Below are positions 44,663 through 55,063 of a stretch of 64,000 nt of DNA, in pieces. How positions within the stretch are numbered: the stretch's first letter is position 1; every line of letters begins with the position of its first letter. The DNA comes from Polynucleobacter sp. AP-Melu-500A-A1. Lineage in GTDB: Bacteria; Pseudomonadota; Gammaproteobacteria; Burkholderiales; Burkholderiaceae. The stretch is taken from assembly GCF_018882125.1 (NCBI RefSeq), contig NZ_JACVOZ010000001.1, positions 1 to 64,000 of the forward strand. The letters run 5' to 3'. The notes beneath the pieces were generated by a model. It saw only the letters and a program-made list of their open reading frames with translations, did no database searches and was not told the DNA's origin. A program made the translations under genes and the position numbers.

Positions 44663-44703
44663 GAATCTTGACCAAAATCAAGACTTTTATGTTGCTATGC
44701 AAC
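44652..44703. promoter_or_regulatory. Two TTGC-N3-GCAA dyads (candidate operators)
   Basis: The dyads are TTGC-AGT-GCAA (44652-44662) and GTTGC-TAT-GCAAC (44691-44703), centred 40 bp apart. They lie in the gap between the divergent candidate RNA and the OsmC-family gene. A third perfect repeat, TCTTGA-6-TCAAGA, is at 44666-44683. Two sites of equal design suggest one regulator; TGC-rich dyads of this sort are known for PhaR-type polyhydroxybutyrate regulators, but the match is only by analogy. Confidence 0.45.
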
Positions 44704-44773
44704 AACTATTAGCGTTTATAAGTATGTAAACTGTTGATAATATTGATTAATTTCTAAATTTAAGGGTACTAAT

Positions 44774-45196
44774 ATGGAATGCCAAGTATCTTGGTTGGGC
44801 AATAGTGGAATGGCTTTTTCAGCTGAAACAGGCAGTGGTCACCTGGTCAACATGGATGGTGCACCTGAAGCAGGGGGAAGAAATCTAGCCCCACGGCCAA
44901 TGGAACTGCTTTTGGCAGGTGCTGGAGGCTGTTCAGCCTTTGATGTCGTTTTAATCCTACAAAGGTCTCGGCAGGCGATTACTGCTTGCGAAGTGAGTCT
45001 TCAAGCCGAAAGAGCTTCTGAAGACCCGAAAGTCTTTACGAAAATCAATTTGCACTTTACGGTCAAAGGCAAAGACTTGGATCAGGCGAAAGTTGATCGG
45101 GCTGTGAAGTTATCGCATGACAAATATTGCTCAGCCACTGCGATGTTGTCCAAAACAGCCGAACTCACTTATAGCGTTGATGTCATTTCAGAATAA
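44774..45196 (+). CDS. OsmC family protein (YhfA-like)
   Basis: 140 residues. It follows the short OsmC pattern of YhfA-type proteins: GNSGMAFSAETGSGHLVNMDG, then RNLAPRPMELLLAGAGGCSAFDVVLILQRSRQAI with the first Cys near residue 54, and LSHDKYCSATAMLSKTAELTYSV with the second Cys near 117. The two Cys give a possible peroxidase couple, but many YhfA-like proteins are of unknown role. It is a lone gene that converges on rnpB, with 4 bp between their ends. Confidence 0.88.
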   Translation: MECQVSWLGNSGMAFSAETGSGHLVNMDGAPEAGGRNLAPRPMELLLAGAGGCSAFDVVLILQRSRQAITACEVSLQAERASEDPKVFTKINLHFTVKGKDLDQAKVDRAVKLSHDKYCSATAMLSKTAELTYSVDVISE

Positions 45197-45200
45197 GTGC

Positions 45201-45503
45201 AGAGTCAATCGATAAGCCGGATTCTGTCGCCTAGATTTGCATCTAGGGGCAATCATTCCTCTAGGCCGTCAGTTACCTGACGGCTCAAGCTCCCTACCCG
45301 CAGACTCAGCGGGACGCCTCATCGCCTGCTTACTTGGGATTGCTCCAGGTGGAGGTTACCGCGTTTCACCGTAACTAAATACGCTCGTCTCTGTGGCCCT
45401 ATTCCTCACGTCGCCGTGGATGGCCGTTAGCCATCACCCTTCCCTATGGAGTCCGGACTTTCCTCCCCCTCAATAAAGAGGCGGCGATTGCCCAATTGAC
45501 TCT
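45201..45503 (-). ncRNA. rnpB: RNase P RNA, bacterial class A
   Basis: About 303 nt. The hallmark GGGGAGGAAAGTCCGGACTCC block (helix P4 5' strand region) lies near 45445-45470 on the minus strand, followed by CATAGGG. Later come GGTGAAACGCGGTAA, a CAATCCCAAGTAAGCAGGCG region, and the 3' block GACAGAATCCGGCTTAT near 45210-45227. The ends pair as helix P1 (AGAGTCAAT at the 5' end with ATTGACTCT at the 3' end), which fixes the boundaries. It is the catalytic RNA that trims tRNA 5' leaders together with RnpA. No clear terminator follows it. Confidence 0.96.
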
Positions 45504-45559
45504 GCGCCTGCAGTCTAACGCAGTCACAGAAAATTGGCTTGTAAAAAATTAGTGCGTAT

Positions 45560-46615
45560 TTAAATCAGGGACCAAGCAATCGTTTCGCCTGCACGCAGCG
45601 GAACAATGGTGGCATCACCCAATGGTAGTTCTGATGGAACTTTCTCTGCATGCTTTGCCAAAGTAATTTTTTGAGTATTGCGCGGCAAAGAATAAAAGTC
45701 GGGGCCAAAGAAGCTCGCAAAACCTTCTAATTTATCCAGCTTACCGACACTTTCAAATGCTTCAGCATATAAACCTAAAGCATTAAAAGCACTGTAGCAA
45801 CCAGCGCAACCACAGGCAGCTTCTTTAGCGCCTTTCGCATGCGGCGCACTATCAGTTCCCAAAAAGAAACGGGGGTTACCGCTCGTAGCGACATCTAATA
45901 AAGCAACTCGATGCTCTTCACGCTTTAAGACCGGCAAACAATAGTTGTGTGGACGAATACCACCAGCAAAAATAGCATTGCGATTCATGAGCAAATGTTG
46001 TGGAGTAATGGTTGCTGCTAAGGAGTTACCAACTGCCGCTGCATCTCGTACGTAGTGTGCTGCTTGTTTTGTCGTAATGTGCTCGAACACAATTTTGAGC
46101 TGAGGAAAAAGTTTGCGCAATGGGTCTAATACAGCATCAATGAATACTGCCTCACGATCAAATACATCAACCTCATGACCGGTAACCTCACCATGCACCA
46201 ACAAAGGCATACCAAGCTCTTGCATAGCCTCAAAAGCTTTATAGCAATGCTTAATGTGACTTACTCCAGCATCACTATTCGTTGTAGCGCCAGCAGGATA
46301 TAACTTGAAGCCGACAATGCCTTCTGCTTTAGCTTTATGCACTTCATTCGCTGAGGTGTTATCCGTCAGATACAAAGTCATCAAGGGAGTAAAGTGATTA
46401 ATCCCAAGCGCATTGAGATTCGATTCAATACGGGAGCGGTAAGCATGAGCCAAAGCCACTGTAGTAACTGGCGGCTTAAGGTTCGGCATGATGATGGCAC
46501 GCGCAAATTGCCGAGCGGTATCCGCAAGTACATCCTTCATTACCTCGCCGTCACGAATGTGCAAGTGCCAGTCATCAGGCTGAATGATCTGAAGTTGCGT
46601 AGGGCTATTGGGCAT
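45560..46615 (-). CDS. pyrC: Dihydroorotase
   Basis: 351 residues from the ATG at 46613-46615; the frame is open 11 codons further but would overlap the upstream kinase gene. This is the class II dihydroorotase: [18 protein letters not shown] with the metal Hx[27 protein letters not shown] with the carbamylated Lys, [27 protein letters not shown] and [22 protein letters not shown]. It closes carbamoyl-aspartate to dihydroorotate in pyrimidine synthesis. No ribosome-binding site is visible at this start. Confidence 0.96.
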   Translation of the reverse strand: MPNSPTQLQIIQPDDWHLHIRDGEVMKDVLADTARQFARAIIMPNLKPPVTTVALAHAYRSRIESNLNALGINHFTPLMTLYLTDNTSANEVHKAKAEGIVGFKLYPAGATTNSDAGVSHIKHCYKAFEAMQELGMPLLVHGEVTGHEVDVFDREAVFIDAVLDPLRKLFPQLKIVFEHITTKQAAHYVRDAAAVGNSLAATITPQHLLMNRNAIFAGGIRPHNYCLPVLKREEHRVALLDVATSGNPRFFLGTDSAPHAKGAKEAACGCAGCYSAFNALGLYAEAFESVGKLDKLEGFASFFGPDFYSLPRNTQKITLAKHAEKVPSELPLGDATIVPLRAGETIAWSLI

Positions 46616-46616
46616 A

Positions 46617-47951
46617 TTATTTATTGAGCAAGATAATCCGGAAATCATTCACATTAGTAAGTGTAGGGCCAGTTTCCACTAAAGCCCCTAATTCTGCAAA
46701 GAAGCCATAGCAATCATGGGCCTTTAAGAATGGCTCAGGTGAAATTCCCTGCGCCTGACTTGCTTCGCGAATATCCTTCGTAAACCAAGCCCCGGCATTT
46801 TTTTCACTACCATCAATACCATCGGTATCTGCCGCCAAGCCCGCTATTGATGGCAAGTCTGGAGTGGCAGCAAACAGGGAAAGCAAATACTCACTACAAC
46901 GACCACCTCGGCCTTTGAGACCGGCTGGAATGGTAACCGTACACTCACCACCCGAGATCAACGCTAGGGGTTTAGCTGTTTTTTCTTTTGTTAAATACTC
47001 GCGTGCAAGCTGAGCTTGGCTCATCCCCACTTCTTGTGCCTCACCAGTAATCGTATCACCCAATATCTTGGGCTCATAACCTTGTGTACGAATATAGTCG
47101 GCGGCAGCTTCTAAGCTTTTATATGCCGTTGCAATGACATGATTGGTAACTTGAGTATTTACTAAGTCTGCCTCTTTTAGAGTCTCTAACTTTTTACCAA
47201 TGGCGCCGTGTTCAAGATGATTGAGTACGGTTGCTGGAATGAGCTCTTTACCAAGCTTATATTTGCGCAATATATCGAGTGCATCTTGATAAGTAGAATA
47301 GTCGGCAGCACATGGTCCACTAGCAATGTCTGCGGGCTGATCGCCTGTAACATCAGAAATTAATAGCGCTTCAACACGAGCGCCTTGCGCAATTGCTACT
47401 CTCGCTAAGTTTCCACCCAAGATAGCAGACAGATGTTTACGCACGACATTCATTTCTTCGATCGGCGCACCACTTCGTAAAAGTGCTTCAGTGCTGATAC
47501 GCATATCATCAATGCTGATACCTTCTTGCGGTAGAGTCAGTAAGCTAGAACCTCCTCCAGAAACCAGCGCAATCAATACATCACCTGCTTTTAAAGTTTT
47601 AGCTAAAGCCAAGATCTCTTTTGCGCCATCCATTCCAGCCTGATCGGGCACTGGATGACCTGCTTCAATAATGCGAATGTGGGAGGTAGGTGAGCTATGT
47701 CCGTAGCGAGTGAGCACTACACCCTCAAGCACAACATCAGGCCAATGGATTTTTGCATAAGCTTCTAAGGCGCTAGCCATAGAGGCGCTGGCTTTACCTG
47801 CACCTACCACTAAGCATCTACCCTTTGGTTCTTGTCCAGCCATAAAAATCTTTGCTAAATGCTGGGGAACAATGACCTGGGGATCTGCGACTGCCACTGC
47901 TGCTGCAAAGGCATTTTTCAAGATCACTTCGGTAGTCGAGGGCATCGTCAT
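46617..47951 (-). CDS. Glycerate 2-kinase (MOFRL family)
   Basis: 444 residues. The N-terminal DUF4147 domain shows [18 protein letters not shown] near residue 47 and [17 protein letters not shown] near 125. The C-terminal MOFRL domain shows [31 protein letters not shown] and [20 protein letters not shown]. These enzymes, often labelled hydroxypyruvate reductase TtuD, phosphorylate D-glycerate to 2-phosphoglycerate, a link between glyoxylate or tartrate catabolism and glycolysis. It is 1 bp upstream of pyrC. Confidence 0.92.
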   Translation of the reverse strand: MTMPSTTEVILKNAFAAAVAVADPQVIVPQHLAKIFMAGQEPKGRCLVVGAGKASASMASALEAYAKIHWPDVVLEGVVLTRYGHSSPTSHIRIIEAGHPVPDQAGMDGAKEILALAKTLKAGDVLIALVSGGGSSLLTLPQEGISIDDMRISTEALLRSGAPIEEMNVVRKHLSAILGGNLARVAIAQGARVEALLISDVTGDQPADIASGPCAADYSTYQDALDILRKYKLGKELIPATVLNHLEHGAIGKKLETLKEADLVNTQVTNHVIATAYKSLEAAADYIRTQGYEPKILGDTITGEAQEVGMSQAQLAREYLTKEKTAKPLALISGGECTVTIPAGLKGRGGRCSEYLLSLFAATPDLPSIAGLAADTDGIDGSEKNAGAWFTKDIREASQAQGISPEPFLKAHDCYGFFAELGALVETGPTLTNVNDFRIILLNK

Positions 47952-47960
47952 TTACTTATT

Positions 47961-49784
47961 CTAATCAATCGCTGCTCGCTCTTGCATTTGCCACATTTCT
48001 GCATATTTCCCATTGGCTATCAGGAGTTCTGAATGGGTTCCACGCTCAACAATTTGCCCATGTTCCATTACCAATATTTGATCAGCATGAATAATGGTTG
48101 AGAGTCGATGGGCGATGATCAGGGTAGTACGATTTTTGGCTAAGCTTAGTAATTCTTCCTGGAAGGCGCGCTCTGTTTTGGAATCCAAAGCTGAAGTAGC
48201 CTCATCAAAGATAAGCATAGCGGGTTTTTTTAATAAAGTTCTCGCAATTGCAACTCGTTGTTTCTCACCACCAGAAAGTTTCAGGCCTCGCTCGCCAACC
48301 TGAGTGTCATACCCATCTGGCAGGCGTTTTATAAAACTATCAATCTGAGCGGCTCTAGCAGCTTCATGAACCTCTTCGATAGAGGCCGAAGGATTGCCAT
48401 AAGCAATGTTGTAGCCAATAGTGTCATTAAACAAAACAGTATCTTGCGGAACGATACCAATGGCCTTGCGTAAACTAGCTTGGGTCACATCTTCAATATT
48501 TTGACCATCAATGAATATTGTTCCAGTCTGTACGTCGTAAAAACGGAACAGCAATCTAGCAAGAGTGCTCTTACCTGCGCCGCTTTGACCCACTACCGCA
48601 GTGATTGTGCCGGCGGGGATATTAAAGCTGACATCGCGCAGAATCTCACGCTTGCTTTCGTAATGAAAAGACACATGCTCAAATCGTACATCCGGACCAA
48701 GCGCACGATTATGAATTTCCAAAACTTTGGCATCTGGTGAATCAGCAATATCTTTCTCAGTATTCAGTAATGAGAACATCCGATCCATATCGGTTAAGGC
48801 CTGTTTTATTTCACGATAAATAACACCAAGGAAGTTCAGTGGAATATAGAGCTGAATCATCAAGGTATTCACTAAGACCAAATCACCCAAGGTCATGCTG
48901 CCATTCACAACCCCAACAGTGGCTCGCCATAGAATCAACATCAATCCAGTTGCGATAATAATTTGTTGACCCAAATTAAGAACCGCCAATGTCTTTTGTG
49001 ACTTAACGGCTGCCGTCTGATAGCGCAATAGGTTTTCGTCATAGCGACTAGCCTCAAAGGCTTCATTACCAAAATACTTAACCGTCTCAAAATTCAGTAA
49101 AGAATCAATCGCCTTTTGATTGGCTTTGGAATCCATATCATTCATAGTACGGCGGTAATGCGTTCGCCACTCTGTCACCACAATCGTAAAACTGATGTAA
49201 AGCACTAAGGCGGATAAAGTAATAGCTGCAAACCAGATGTCATAGGAGTAAGCAAAGTAACCAAGCACTAAGCAGAACTCAATCAGTGTAGGCAAGATGC
49301 TATACAGAGAATAAGAAATCAGCGATTGAATACCTCGCGTGCCGCGCTCTATATCTCGACTCACGCCACCAGTTTGACGCGCCAAATGAAAGCTTAGCGC
49401 TAATGAATGTAAATGCTCAAAAACTTGCAGGGCTACTTTACGAACTGCATTCTGTGTCACTTTTGCAAATAAGGCTTCGCGTAACTCCGTAAATAGAGAT
49501 GCGGAAATTCGCAATAAGCCATAAGCGAAAATAATCCCCAAGGGAACGATTAAAAGAGCTTGAGGTGAGCTTGCCTTGATGTCTAAGGAGTCAATTAACT
49601 CCTTCATCACAATTGGAATGCCTAAGTTGGCAACTTTTGCAGCAATTAAACAGCTCAGCGCAATAATGACTCGAAAACGATACTCCAACAGATAAGGTAA
49701 AAGATCGCGAATGACACGCCAATCGCCTCGCCCTGGTGTTTTTGAATCTACGCTACCGTGATGGCTTCCCGATGAATGTCTCAT
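47961..49784 (-). CDS. Atm1-type ABC exporter, fused permease and ATPase
   Basis: 607 residues. Six N-terminal membrane helices are followed by the ATPase: Walker A GQSGAGKSTLARLL near residue 395, signature LSGGEKQRVAIARTLLKKP near 498, Walker B MLIFDEATSALDSKT and the switch His in IAHRLST. The membrane part, with DSLLNFETVKYFGNEAFEASRYDE near 225-250, identifies the Atm1/ABCB7 branch, which exports glutathione-type sulfur species or metal conjugates. The start lies at a codon inside a polar leader (RHSSGSHHGS). It functions as a homodimer. Confidence 0.93.
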   Translation of the reverse strand: MRHSSGSHHGSVDSKTPGRGDWRVIRDLLPYLLEYRFRVIIALSCLIAAKVANLGIPIVMKELIDSLDIKASSPQALLIVPLGIIFAYGLLRISASLFTELREALFAKVTQNAVRKVALQVFEHLHSLALSFHLARQTGGVSRDIERGTRGIQSLISYSLYSILPTLIEFCLVLGYFAYSYDIWFAAITLSALVLYISFTIVVTEWRTHYRRTMNDMDSKANQKAIDSLLNFETVKYFGNEAFEASRYDENLLRYQTAAVKSQKTLAVLNLGQQIIIATGLMLILWRATVGVVNGSMTLGDLVLVNTLMIQLYIPLNFLGVIYREIKQALTDMDRMFSLLNTEKDIADSPDAKVLEIHNRALGPDVRFEHVSFHYESKREILRDVSFNIPAGTITAVVGQSGAGKSTLARLLFRFYDVQTGTIFIDGQNIEDVTQASLRKAIGIVPQDTVLFNDTIGYNIAYGNPSASIEEVHEAARAAQIDSFIKRLPDGYDTQVGERGLKLSGGEKQRVAIARTLLKKPAMLIFDEATSALDSKTERAFQEELLSLAKNRTTLIIAHRLSTIIHADQILVMEHGQIVERGTHSELLIANGKYAEMWQMQERAAID

Positions 49785-49821
49785 CGCCCTATCTTATTCC
49801 TTATTCTTTTTTTCAGATTTT

Positions 49822-50265
49822 TCAAGTAGCTGAAAACAATTTCATAATTGCTTCGCCATTACTTGGTGAAAAACATTTCTTTGCTGCCGCTGCGAAAGGC
49901 AACCATTCGTAGGCAACATGCTCTCGTGGTGCTAATTGAACAGAGGTATTGTCAGGAACCTCTAGCGCAAACCAGTGCTCAACATTTTTAGTAACTCCGG
50001 GTACATAACGAAAACGCCACTCGGGATAGATTTCATACTCAATGTGATGGTGCATACTTCTCAAAGCACCCTGCGGCAATTGGTTTACTGCGATACCCGT
50101 TTCTTCAAAAACCTCTCGGGCTGCAGCAAGCGCAAAATCTTCGTCGAGTGCATCTAAGCTACCCGTTACAGACTGCCAGAAGCCGGCACGATCTGCGCGC
50201 TCTATTAATAAAACATCCCTATTCGATTTATAAATAACTACGAGAACCGAAATAGGGATTTTCAA
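49822..50265 (-). CDS. nudB: Dihydroneopterin triphosphate diphosphatase (Nudix)
   Basis: 147 residues. The Nudix core REVFEETGI lies near 51-59 after GSLDALDEDFALAAA; the Gly is one residue further from the core than in the textbook Nudix box, a spacing I also associate with betaproteobacterial NudB. VLVVIYKSNRDVLLIERADRAGFWQSVTGSLDA and HWFALEVPDN are NudB-like. It removes pyrophosphate from dihydroneopterin triphosphate in folate synthesis. It follows aspS by 22 bp, as in many betaproteobacteria. Confidence 0.9.
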   Translation of the reverse strand: MKIPISVLVVIYKSNRDVLLIERADRAGFWQSVTGSLDALDEDFALAAAREVFEETGIAVNQLPQGALRSMHHHIEYEIYPEWRFRYVPGVTKNVEHWFALEVPDNTSVQLAPREHVAYEWLPFAAAAKKCFSPSNGEAIMKLFSAT

Positions 50266-50287
50266 GGGTGATATTACTTAGCTTGTA

Positions 50288-52087
50288 TTACGCAACTGGT
50301 GCAGCTTGGCGCAAACGGATGTGCAATTCCCGCAACTGACGCTCATCCACTGGGCTAGGAGCCTGAGTCAATAAACATTGTGCACGTTGTGTTTTAGGGA
50401 AGGCAATCACATCACGAATCGATTCTGCGCCAGTCATCATAGTCACAATGCGATCTAAACCAAATGCTATGCCGCCATGTGGAGGCGCGCCATATTGGAG
50501 AGCATCTAACAAGAAACCAAACTTGGCTTGCGCTTCTTCAGCACCAATTTTCAAAGCGCGGAATACCTGACTCTGAACGGCCTCTTGGTGAATACGTACA
50601 GAACCGCCACCAATCTCACTACCATTCAATACCATGTCATAGGCTTTAGCCAAGCACTTACCTGGATCATTCTCCAGATATTTCATATGCTCATCTTTAG
50701 GACTAGTGAATGGATGGTGACAAGCAACCCAACGTGCCTCACCTTCATCATAATCAAACATTGGGAAGTCAACGACCCACAATGGTTTCCAGCCTTCGGT
50801 AAAGAGACCATGCTCTTTGCCCCAAGCGGAATGACCAATACGTAAGCGCAAATTACCGATCGCATCGTTCACTACTTTTTCTTTATCAGCACCGAAGAAA
50901 ATAATATCGCCATCTTTAGCGCCAGTGCGTTTCAAGATGCCTTCAATCGCCGCATCATGCAAGTTCTTCACAATCGGTGATTGCAAACCGTTGCGCCCTT
51001 CCGTAACAGAGTTCACCTTAATCCACGCTAACCCCTTAGCGCCATAGATACTAACGAACTGAGTGTAGTCATCGATTTCGCTACGGCTAATTGCAGCACC
51101 GCCAGGAACGCATAGGCCAACTACCCGACCACCGGCCTGATTAGCGGCGCCTGAGAAGACCTTGAAATCCACATCTTTCATCAAATCAGTCAATTCTGTG
51201 AACTCAAAGTTCACGCGCAAATCTGGCTTATCAGAACCAAAGCGCGCCATACCTTCTGAATAAGGCATAGTTGGAAATGGATTTGGCAACTCTACATTCA
51301 TGGTCTTTTTGAAAATATGACGAATCATGTTTTCAAAGAGCTCACGAATTTCTATTTCATTTAAAAAGGCGGTTTCACAGTCGATCTGAGTAAATTCAGG
51401 CTGACGATCAGCGCGCAGATCTTCATCACGAAAGCATTTGGTAATTTGGTAATAGCGATCAAACCCGGCTACCATCAATAATTGCTTAAAGAGTTGCGGG
51501 GATTGTGGCAATGCAAAGAATTGACCGTCATGAACTCGGGATGGCACTAAATAGTCGCGGGCACCTTCAGGCGTACTCTTAGTCAACATCGGTGTTTCGA
51601 TATCAATAAAGCCAGCATCATCTAAATAACGACGGCATTCCATTGCTACGTTATAACGCAGACGTAAATTCTTTTGCATCTGTGGACGACGTAAATCTAA
51701 AACACGATGGGTTAAGCGGGTGGTCTCGGACAAATTGTCATCATCCAATTGGAATGGAGGAGTAATAGAGGCATTCAAAATGACTAAGCTATGGCAAAGA
51801 ACTTCTACCTTGCCACTAACTAAATCAGTATTTTCCGTGCCAGCAGGACGTGCCCGCACCAAGCCTTTAATCTGAATACAAAATTCATTGCGAACCTGCT
51901 CAGCCAGCGCAAACATTTCTGGGCGATCAGGATCACACACCACCTGCACAAAACCTTGATGATCACGCAAGTCAATAAAAATAACGCCACCGTGGTCACG
52001 ACGGCGATTCACCCATCCAGAGAGAGTAACTTCTTGACCAATCAGTGAATCAGTAACCTGGCCACAGGTATGACTTCGCATCGACAT
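50288..52087 (-). CDS. aspS: Aspartyl-tRNA synthetase
   Basis: 599 residues. It has the N-terminal OB anticodon domain ([29 protein letters not shown]) and class II motifs ([49 protein letters not shown]), the bacterial GAD insertion near 310-410, and motif 3 [18 protein letters not shown]. Its size is that of the bacterial enzyme. It is second in a run DUF502-aspS-nudB. Confidence 0.98.
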   Translation of the reverse strand: MSMRSHTCGQVTDSLIGQEVTLSGWVNRRRDHGGVIFIDLRDHQGFVQVVCDPDRPEMFALAEQVRNEFCIQIKGLVRARPAGTENTDLVSGKVEVLCHSLVILNASITPPFQLDDDNLSETTRLTHRVLDLRRPQMQKNLRLRYNVAMECRRYLDDAGFIDIETPMLTKSTPEGARDYLVPSRVHDGQFFALPQSPQLFKQLLMVAGFDRYYQITKCFRDEDLRADRQPEFTQIDCETAFLNEIEIRELFENMIRHIFKKTMNVELPNPFPTMPYSEGMARFGSDKPDLRVNFEFTELTDLMKDVDFKVFSGAANQAGGRVVGLCVPGGAAISRSEIDDYTQFVSIYGAKGLAWIKVNSVTEGRNGLQSPIVKNLHDAAIEGILKRTGAKDGDIIFFGADKEKVVNDAIGNLRLRIGHSAWGKEHGLFTEGWKPLWVVDFPMFDYDEGEARWVACHHPFTSPKDEHMKYLENDPGKCLAKAYDMVLNGSEIGGGSVRIHQEAVQSQVFRALKIGAEEAQAKFGFLLDALQYGAPPHGGIAFGLDRIVTMMTGAESIRDVIAFPKTQRAQCLLTQAPSPVDERQLRELHIRLRQAAPVA

Positions 52088-52102
52088 AATATTTCCTATA
52101 AA

Positions 52103-52756
52103 TCAAAAATGTTTGGTTGGCCCTGTAGCTGTTAATCTACTTGAGCTATTTGGCGGAACAGATCCCATTGAAACAATATGTTTCAAAGCTTCTTCCACGC
52201 TCATATCTAGCTCAATGGTTTGTGCGCGTGGCACGATCATGAAAAAACCAGAAGTTGGATTTGGGGTAGTTGGTAAAAATACATTCACGTAGTCTTCGCC
52301 TAACTTCGCAGTAACTTCCTGTGCAGGAACACCTGTTTGAAAGGCGATAGCCCATGAATCTGCATGAGGATATCGAATTAAGAGGGCCTTGCTAAATGCC
52401 TGACCACTTCCTGAAAATAATGTAGAGGAAACTTGCTGAACACTAGAATAAATTGAGCGAATAATCGGGATGCGATTAACAAATTTATCCCATATTTTTA
52501 ACCACCACTGCCCAGCAAAACTAATTGCCAAGAATCCTGTCAACATGATGATGGCAATAACGATCAATATGCCAACACCTGGGAGATCACGGAAGTGTTG
52601 CATTTCTGAAGCAGCGTTATTGGGCAGAACCACAATAATGGCGTGCATCACGGATCCATAAACACCGTCGAGTAAACCCAAGCCCCACGAAATCACCCAA
52701 ATAGTGATTGCCAGTGGTGCCCAAACGAGGATGCCTGCGATAAAGTATTTTTTCAT
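52103..52756 (-). CDS. DUF502 family inner-membrane protein
   Basis: 217 residues with two hydrophobic segments near 4-30 and 60-82, then a soluble domain. IRSIYSSVQQVSSTLF near 105, LIRYPHADSWAIAFQTG near 127 and VFLPTTPNPTSGFFMIVPRA near 168 are the family signatures. The role of DUF502 is not known; the family often sits beside aspS in proteobacteria. It is 15 bp upstream of aspS and 40 bp downstream of ubiB. Confidence 0.88.
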   Translation of the reverse strand: MKKYFIAGILVWAPLAITIWVISWGLGLLDGVYGSVMHAIIVVLPNNAASEMQHFRDLPGVGILIVIAIIMLTGFLAISFAGQWWLKIWDKFVNRIPIIRSIYSSVQQVSSTLFSGSGQAFSKALLIRYPHADSWAIAFQTGVPAQEVTAKLGEDYVNVFLPTTPNPTSGFFMIVPRAQTIELDMSVEEALKHIVSMGSVPPNSSSRLTATGPTKHF

Positions 52757-52796
52757 GATCTGCCTAACCCGCTATTTTAACGGGTTAGATGTCGAC

Positions 52797-54386
52797 TTAG
52801 TGAACACCGAGGGTAATGATCAAAATTCCTGCCAAAAAGCCACCAGCAAATAGCAAAGCACCCACTAAAAGGCGGTGCGTACGCCTTTCTTCTTGTAAAA
52901 GTGCCTTTAGAACCTCTAATTCACCACTTTCTCCCTTTTTTTGCTGCAGACCAGCCTGAGCCAAGCTGTCAGCAAGTAAACGGGGCAAAGTGGGTAATAT
53001 CTTGGCCCACATCGGAGCCTCTGACTTCAAGCCATCTATTAAGCCACGCCAGCCCAGCTGCTTATCAACCCATTTTTCCAAAATAGGTTTAGCGGTCTTC
53101 CACAGATCAAGGTCAGGATCTAACTGACGCGCCAATCCTTCTACGTTCAATAAGGTTTTTTGTAACAGCGTGAGTTGAGGCTGAATTTCAACCTTGAAAC
53201 GACGCGAGGTCTGAAACAGGCGCATCAAGACGATGCCTAGAGATATCTCTTTTAATGGTCGATCAAAATAAGGTTCACAAACAGAACGAACAGCACCCTC
53301 TAACTCTTGCACCCGAGTCTCAGCAGGAACCCATCCAGATTCAATATGTAACTCAGCTACGCGACGATAATCGCGATTAAAAAAAGCTAAGAAATTTAAG
53401 GCCAAATAGTTTTTATCCGACTCACTTAATGCACCAACAATTCCAAAGTCGAGAGAAATAAAGCGCCCAAATGTTTCTGGCTCCAAACTAATCATGATAT
53501 TTCCAGGATGCATATCGGCATGAAAAAATCCGTACTCAAATACTTGGGTAAAAAATATCTCCACGCCATCAGCCGCTAATTTTTTAAAATCTACTCCAGC
53601 TGCTTTTAATTCTGCTAGGCGCCCAATCGAAATGCCATACATTCTTTCCATCACAATGACATTGGTGTGACATAGATCCCAGTACATTTCTGGAATCATC
53701 AGCTTTTCAGAATCTACAAAATAGCGACGTAATTGACTTGCATTAGCTGCCTCACGCGTGAGATCTAATTCATCATGTAAATAAGTATCGAACTCAGCAA
53801 CGTTCTCACGCGGCTTTAAACGACGTCCATCTTCAGAACTCTTTTCGATAATTTTGGCTAAGTCGTACATTAAAGCGAGGTCACCATCGATCACCGGCAA
53901 AATACCGGGGCGTAAGACCTTGATGGCTACCGCACGACCTTCCCATTCAGGATGTTGTTCGGTGGCACGCAAAATACCAAAATGAACCTGGGCAACGGAT
54001 GCGCTGGCCACGGGCGTTGCATCAAAGCTCGTAAAGACTTCCTCGATAGATTGCCCCAGCGCCTCTTCAATGAGGCGACGCGATTCCTCATTTGAGAATG
54101 GCGGCACTTGATCTTGTAACTTAGCTAACTCATTGGCAATATCTTCGGGTAACAAGTCACGACGCGTAGAAAGTACTTGGCCAAATTTGACGAAGATAGG
54201 GCCGAGTGCCTCAAGCGTAAGGCGAATTCGCTCGCCTCTAGGAAGGTGCTTACCCGGGGAGATCGAGCACAGCACACTTAATAAACTGCGGCGGATGCCT
54301 GGCTTTAATGCATCACGCAAAAGAGGTAATAAGCCAAAGCGCCAAGCGGTAAAGAAAATATAGCAAAGACGAGCTATTCGACGCAC
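52797..54386 (-). CDS. ubiB: Ubiquinone biosynthesis protein UbiB
   Basis: 529 residues, an atypical protein-kinase-like ATPase required for ubiquinone hydroxylation steps. The KxGQ motif is [31 protein letters not shown] near residues 63-93; an Ala-rich loop ([12 protein letters not shown]) replaces the normal glycine loop; [11 protein letters not shown] is the catalytic region and [10 protein letters not shown] the metal site. A hydrophobic C-terminal anchor ([22 protein letters not shown]) tethers it to the membrane. It is 3 bp after ubiJ. Confidence 0.96.
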   Translation of the reverse strand: MRRIARLCYIFFTAWRFGLLPLLRDALKPGIRRSLLSVLCSISPGKHLPRGERIRLTLEALGPIFVKFGQVLSTRRDLLPEDIANELAKLQDQVPPFSNEESRRLIEEALGQSIEEVFTSFDATPVASASVAQVHFGILRATEQHPEWEGRAVAIKVLRPGILPVIDGDLALMYDLAKIIEKSSEDGRRLKPRENVAEFDTYLHDELDLTREAANASQLRRYFVDSEKLMIPEMYWDLCHTNVIVMERMYGISIGRLAELKAAGVDFKKLAADGVEIFFTQVFEYGFFHADMHPGNIMISLEPETFGRFISLDFGIVGALSESDKNYLALNFLAFFNRDYRRVAELHIESGWVPAETRVQELEGAVRSVCEPYFDRPLKEISLGIVLMRLFQTSRRFKVEIQPQLTLLQKTLLNVEGLARQLDPDLDLWKTAKPILEKWVDKQLGWRGLIDGLKSEAPMWAKILPTLPRLLADSLAQAGLQQKKGESGELEVLKALLQEERRTHRLLVGALLFAGGFLAGILIITLGVH

Positions 54387-54389
54387 GAT

Positions 54390-55010
54390 TTATTTAGCCT
54401 TTTGCTCTAAGAATTGAATTCGTTTTTCCATGCGATCTACAGAGTCCCGCAAATCATTTAATTCATTTTTGCGAACTCTAAAATCCCGTTGATTTAGTAA
54501 TACTTTTTTTTCTTCACTGACATACTCAAGCACATTGTCTAGTAAATCACTTGCAGCAGAGCGTGTGGCAGAAATAAACTTCTTACCCTGCTTCACTGCG
54601 AAATGCGCAGGAGCATCGCCCAGTAAACGCGCTAAGTCTTCCTCATACTCCCAGCGTAATTGCCCAGCAAGGCGTCCGATCAGTTGCGCTAAGTCTGCAT
54701 CACCCGTAATCTTGACTGCTTTAAATGCCTGCTCTCGCAAACTTCCAGAGCTGGCTGCCAAATCACTCAAGGCTTGTGATGACACTTCCAAAGTCAGAGA
54801 AGGATTCTCCGCTGCTTTTAAAACAAGCAGTAAACCAGTTGGGGCAATCTCACAACACAAGTCACCAAATGGAAGCTTTAAAAGGATTGACTTGCCCGAA
54901 TGTTTAGAAAGCTCACCCATTGCCCAAGGCTCAGCACTGAGAACATGGTTAATCGCCCGGCAAATAGCGCCAGCTGCAATCGTATGGGTAGAAGAAAAAG
55001 GTGTGCTCAT
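54390..55010 (-). CDS. ubiJ: Ubiquinone biosynthesis accessory factor UbiJ
   Basis: 206 residues. An N-terminal SCP2 sterol-carrier-like domain (AICRAINHVLSAEPWAMGELSKHSGKSILLKLPF, then LTLEVSSQALSDLAAS and KITGDADLAQLIGRL) is followed by a C-terminal coiled coil (RVRKNELNDLRDSVDRMEKRIQFLEQKAK). UbiJ scaffolds late ubiquinone enzymes in a soluble lipid-binding complex with UbiK. The ATG lies 8 nt past a strong terminator and has no Shine-Dalgarno sequence, so its expression needs an explanation. It precedes ubiB. Confidence 0.88.
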   Translation of the reverse strand: MSTPFSSTHTIAAGAICRAINHVLSAEPWAMGELSKHSGKSILLKLPFGDLCCEIAPTGLLLVLKAAENPSLTLEVSSQALSDLAASSGSLREQAFKAVKITGDADLAQLIGRLAGQLRWEYEEDLARLLGDAPAHFAVKQGKKFISATRSAASDLLDNVLEYVSEEKKVLLNQRDFRVRKNELNDLRDSVDRMEKRIQFLEQKAK

Positions 55011-55018
55011 GAGTGTAA

Positions 55019-55042
55019 AAAACCCGCACTAGTGCGGGTTTT
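55019..55042 (-). terminator. Perfect 24-nt palindromic terminator before ubiJ
   Basis: AAAACCCGCACT directly followed by AGTGCGGGTTTT. On the minus strand a hairpin with a tight loop at its centre runs into six or more U, the mark of an intrinsic terminator for the Tim44-like gene. Its end is about 8 nt before the ubiJ start codon. Confidence 0.88.
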
Positions 55043-55063
55043 CCAATGGAAAGTGCCTTAAGC

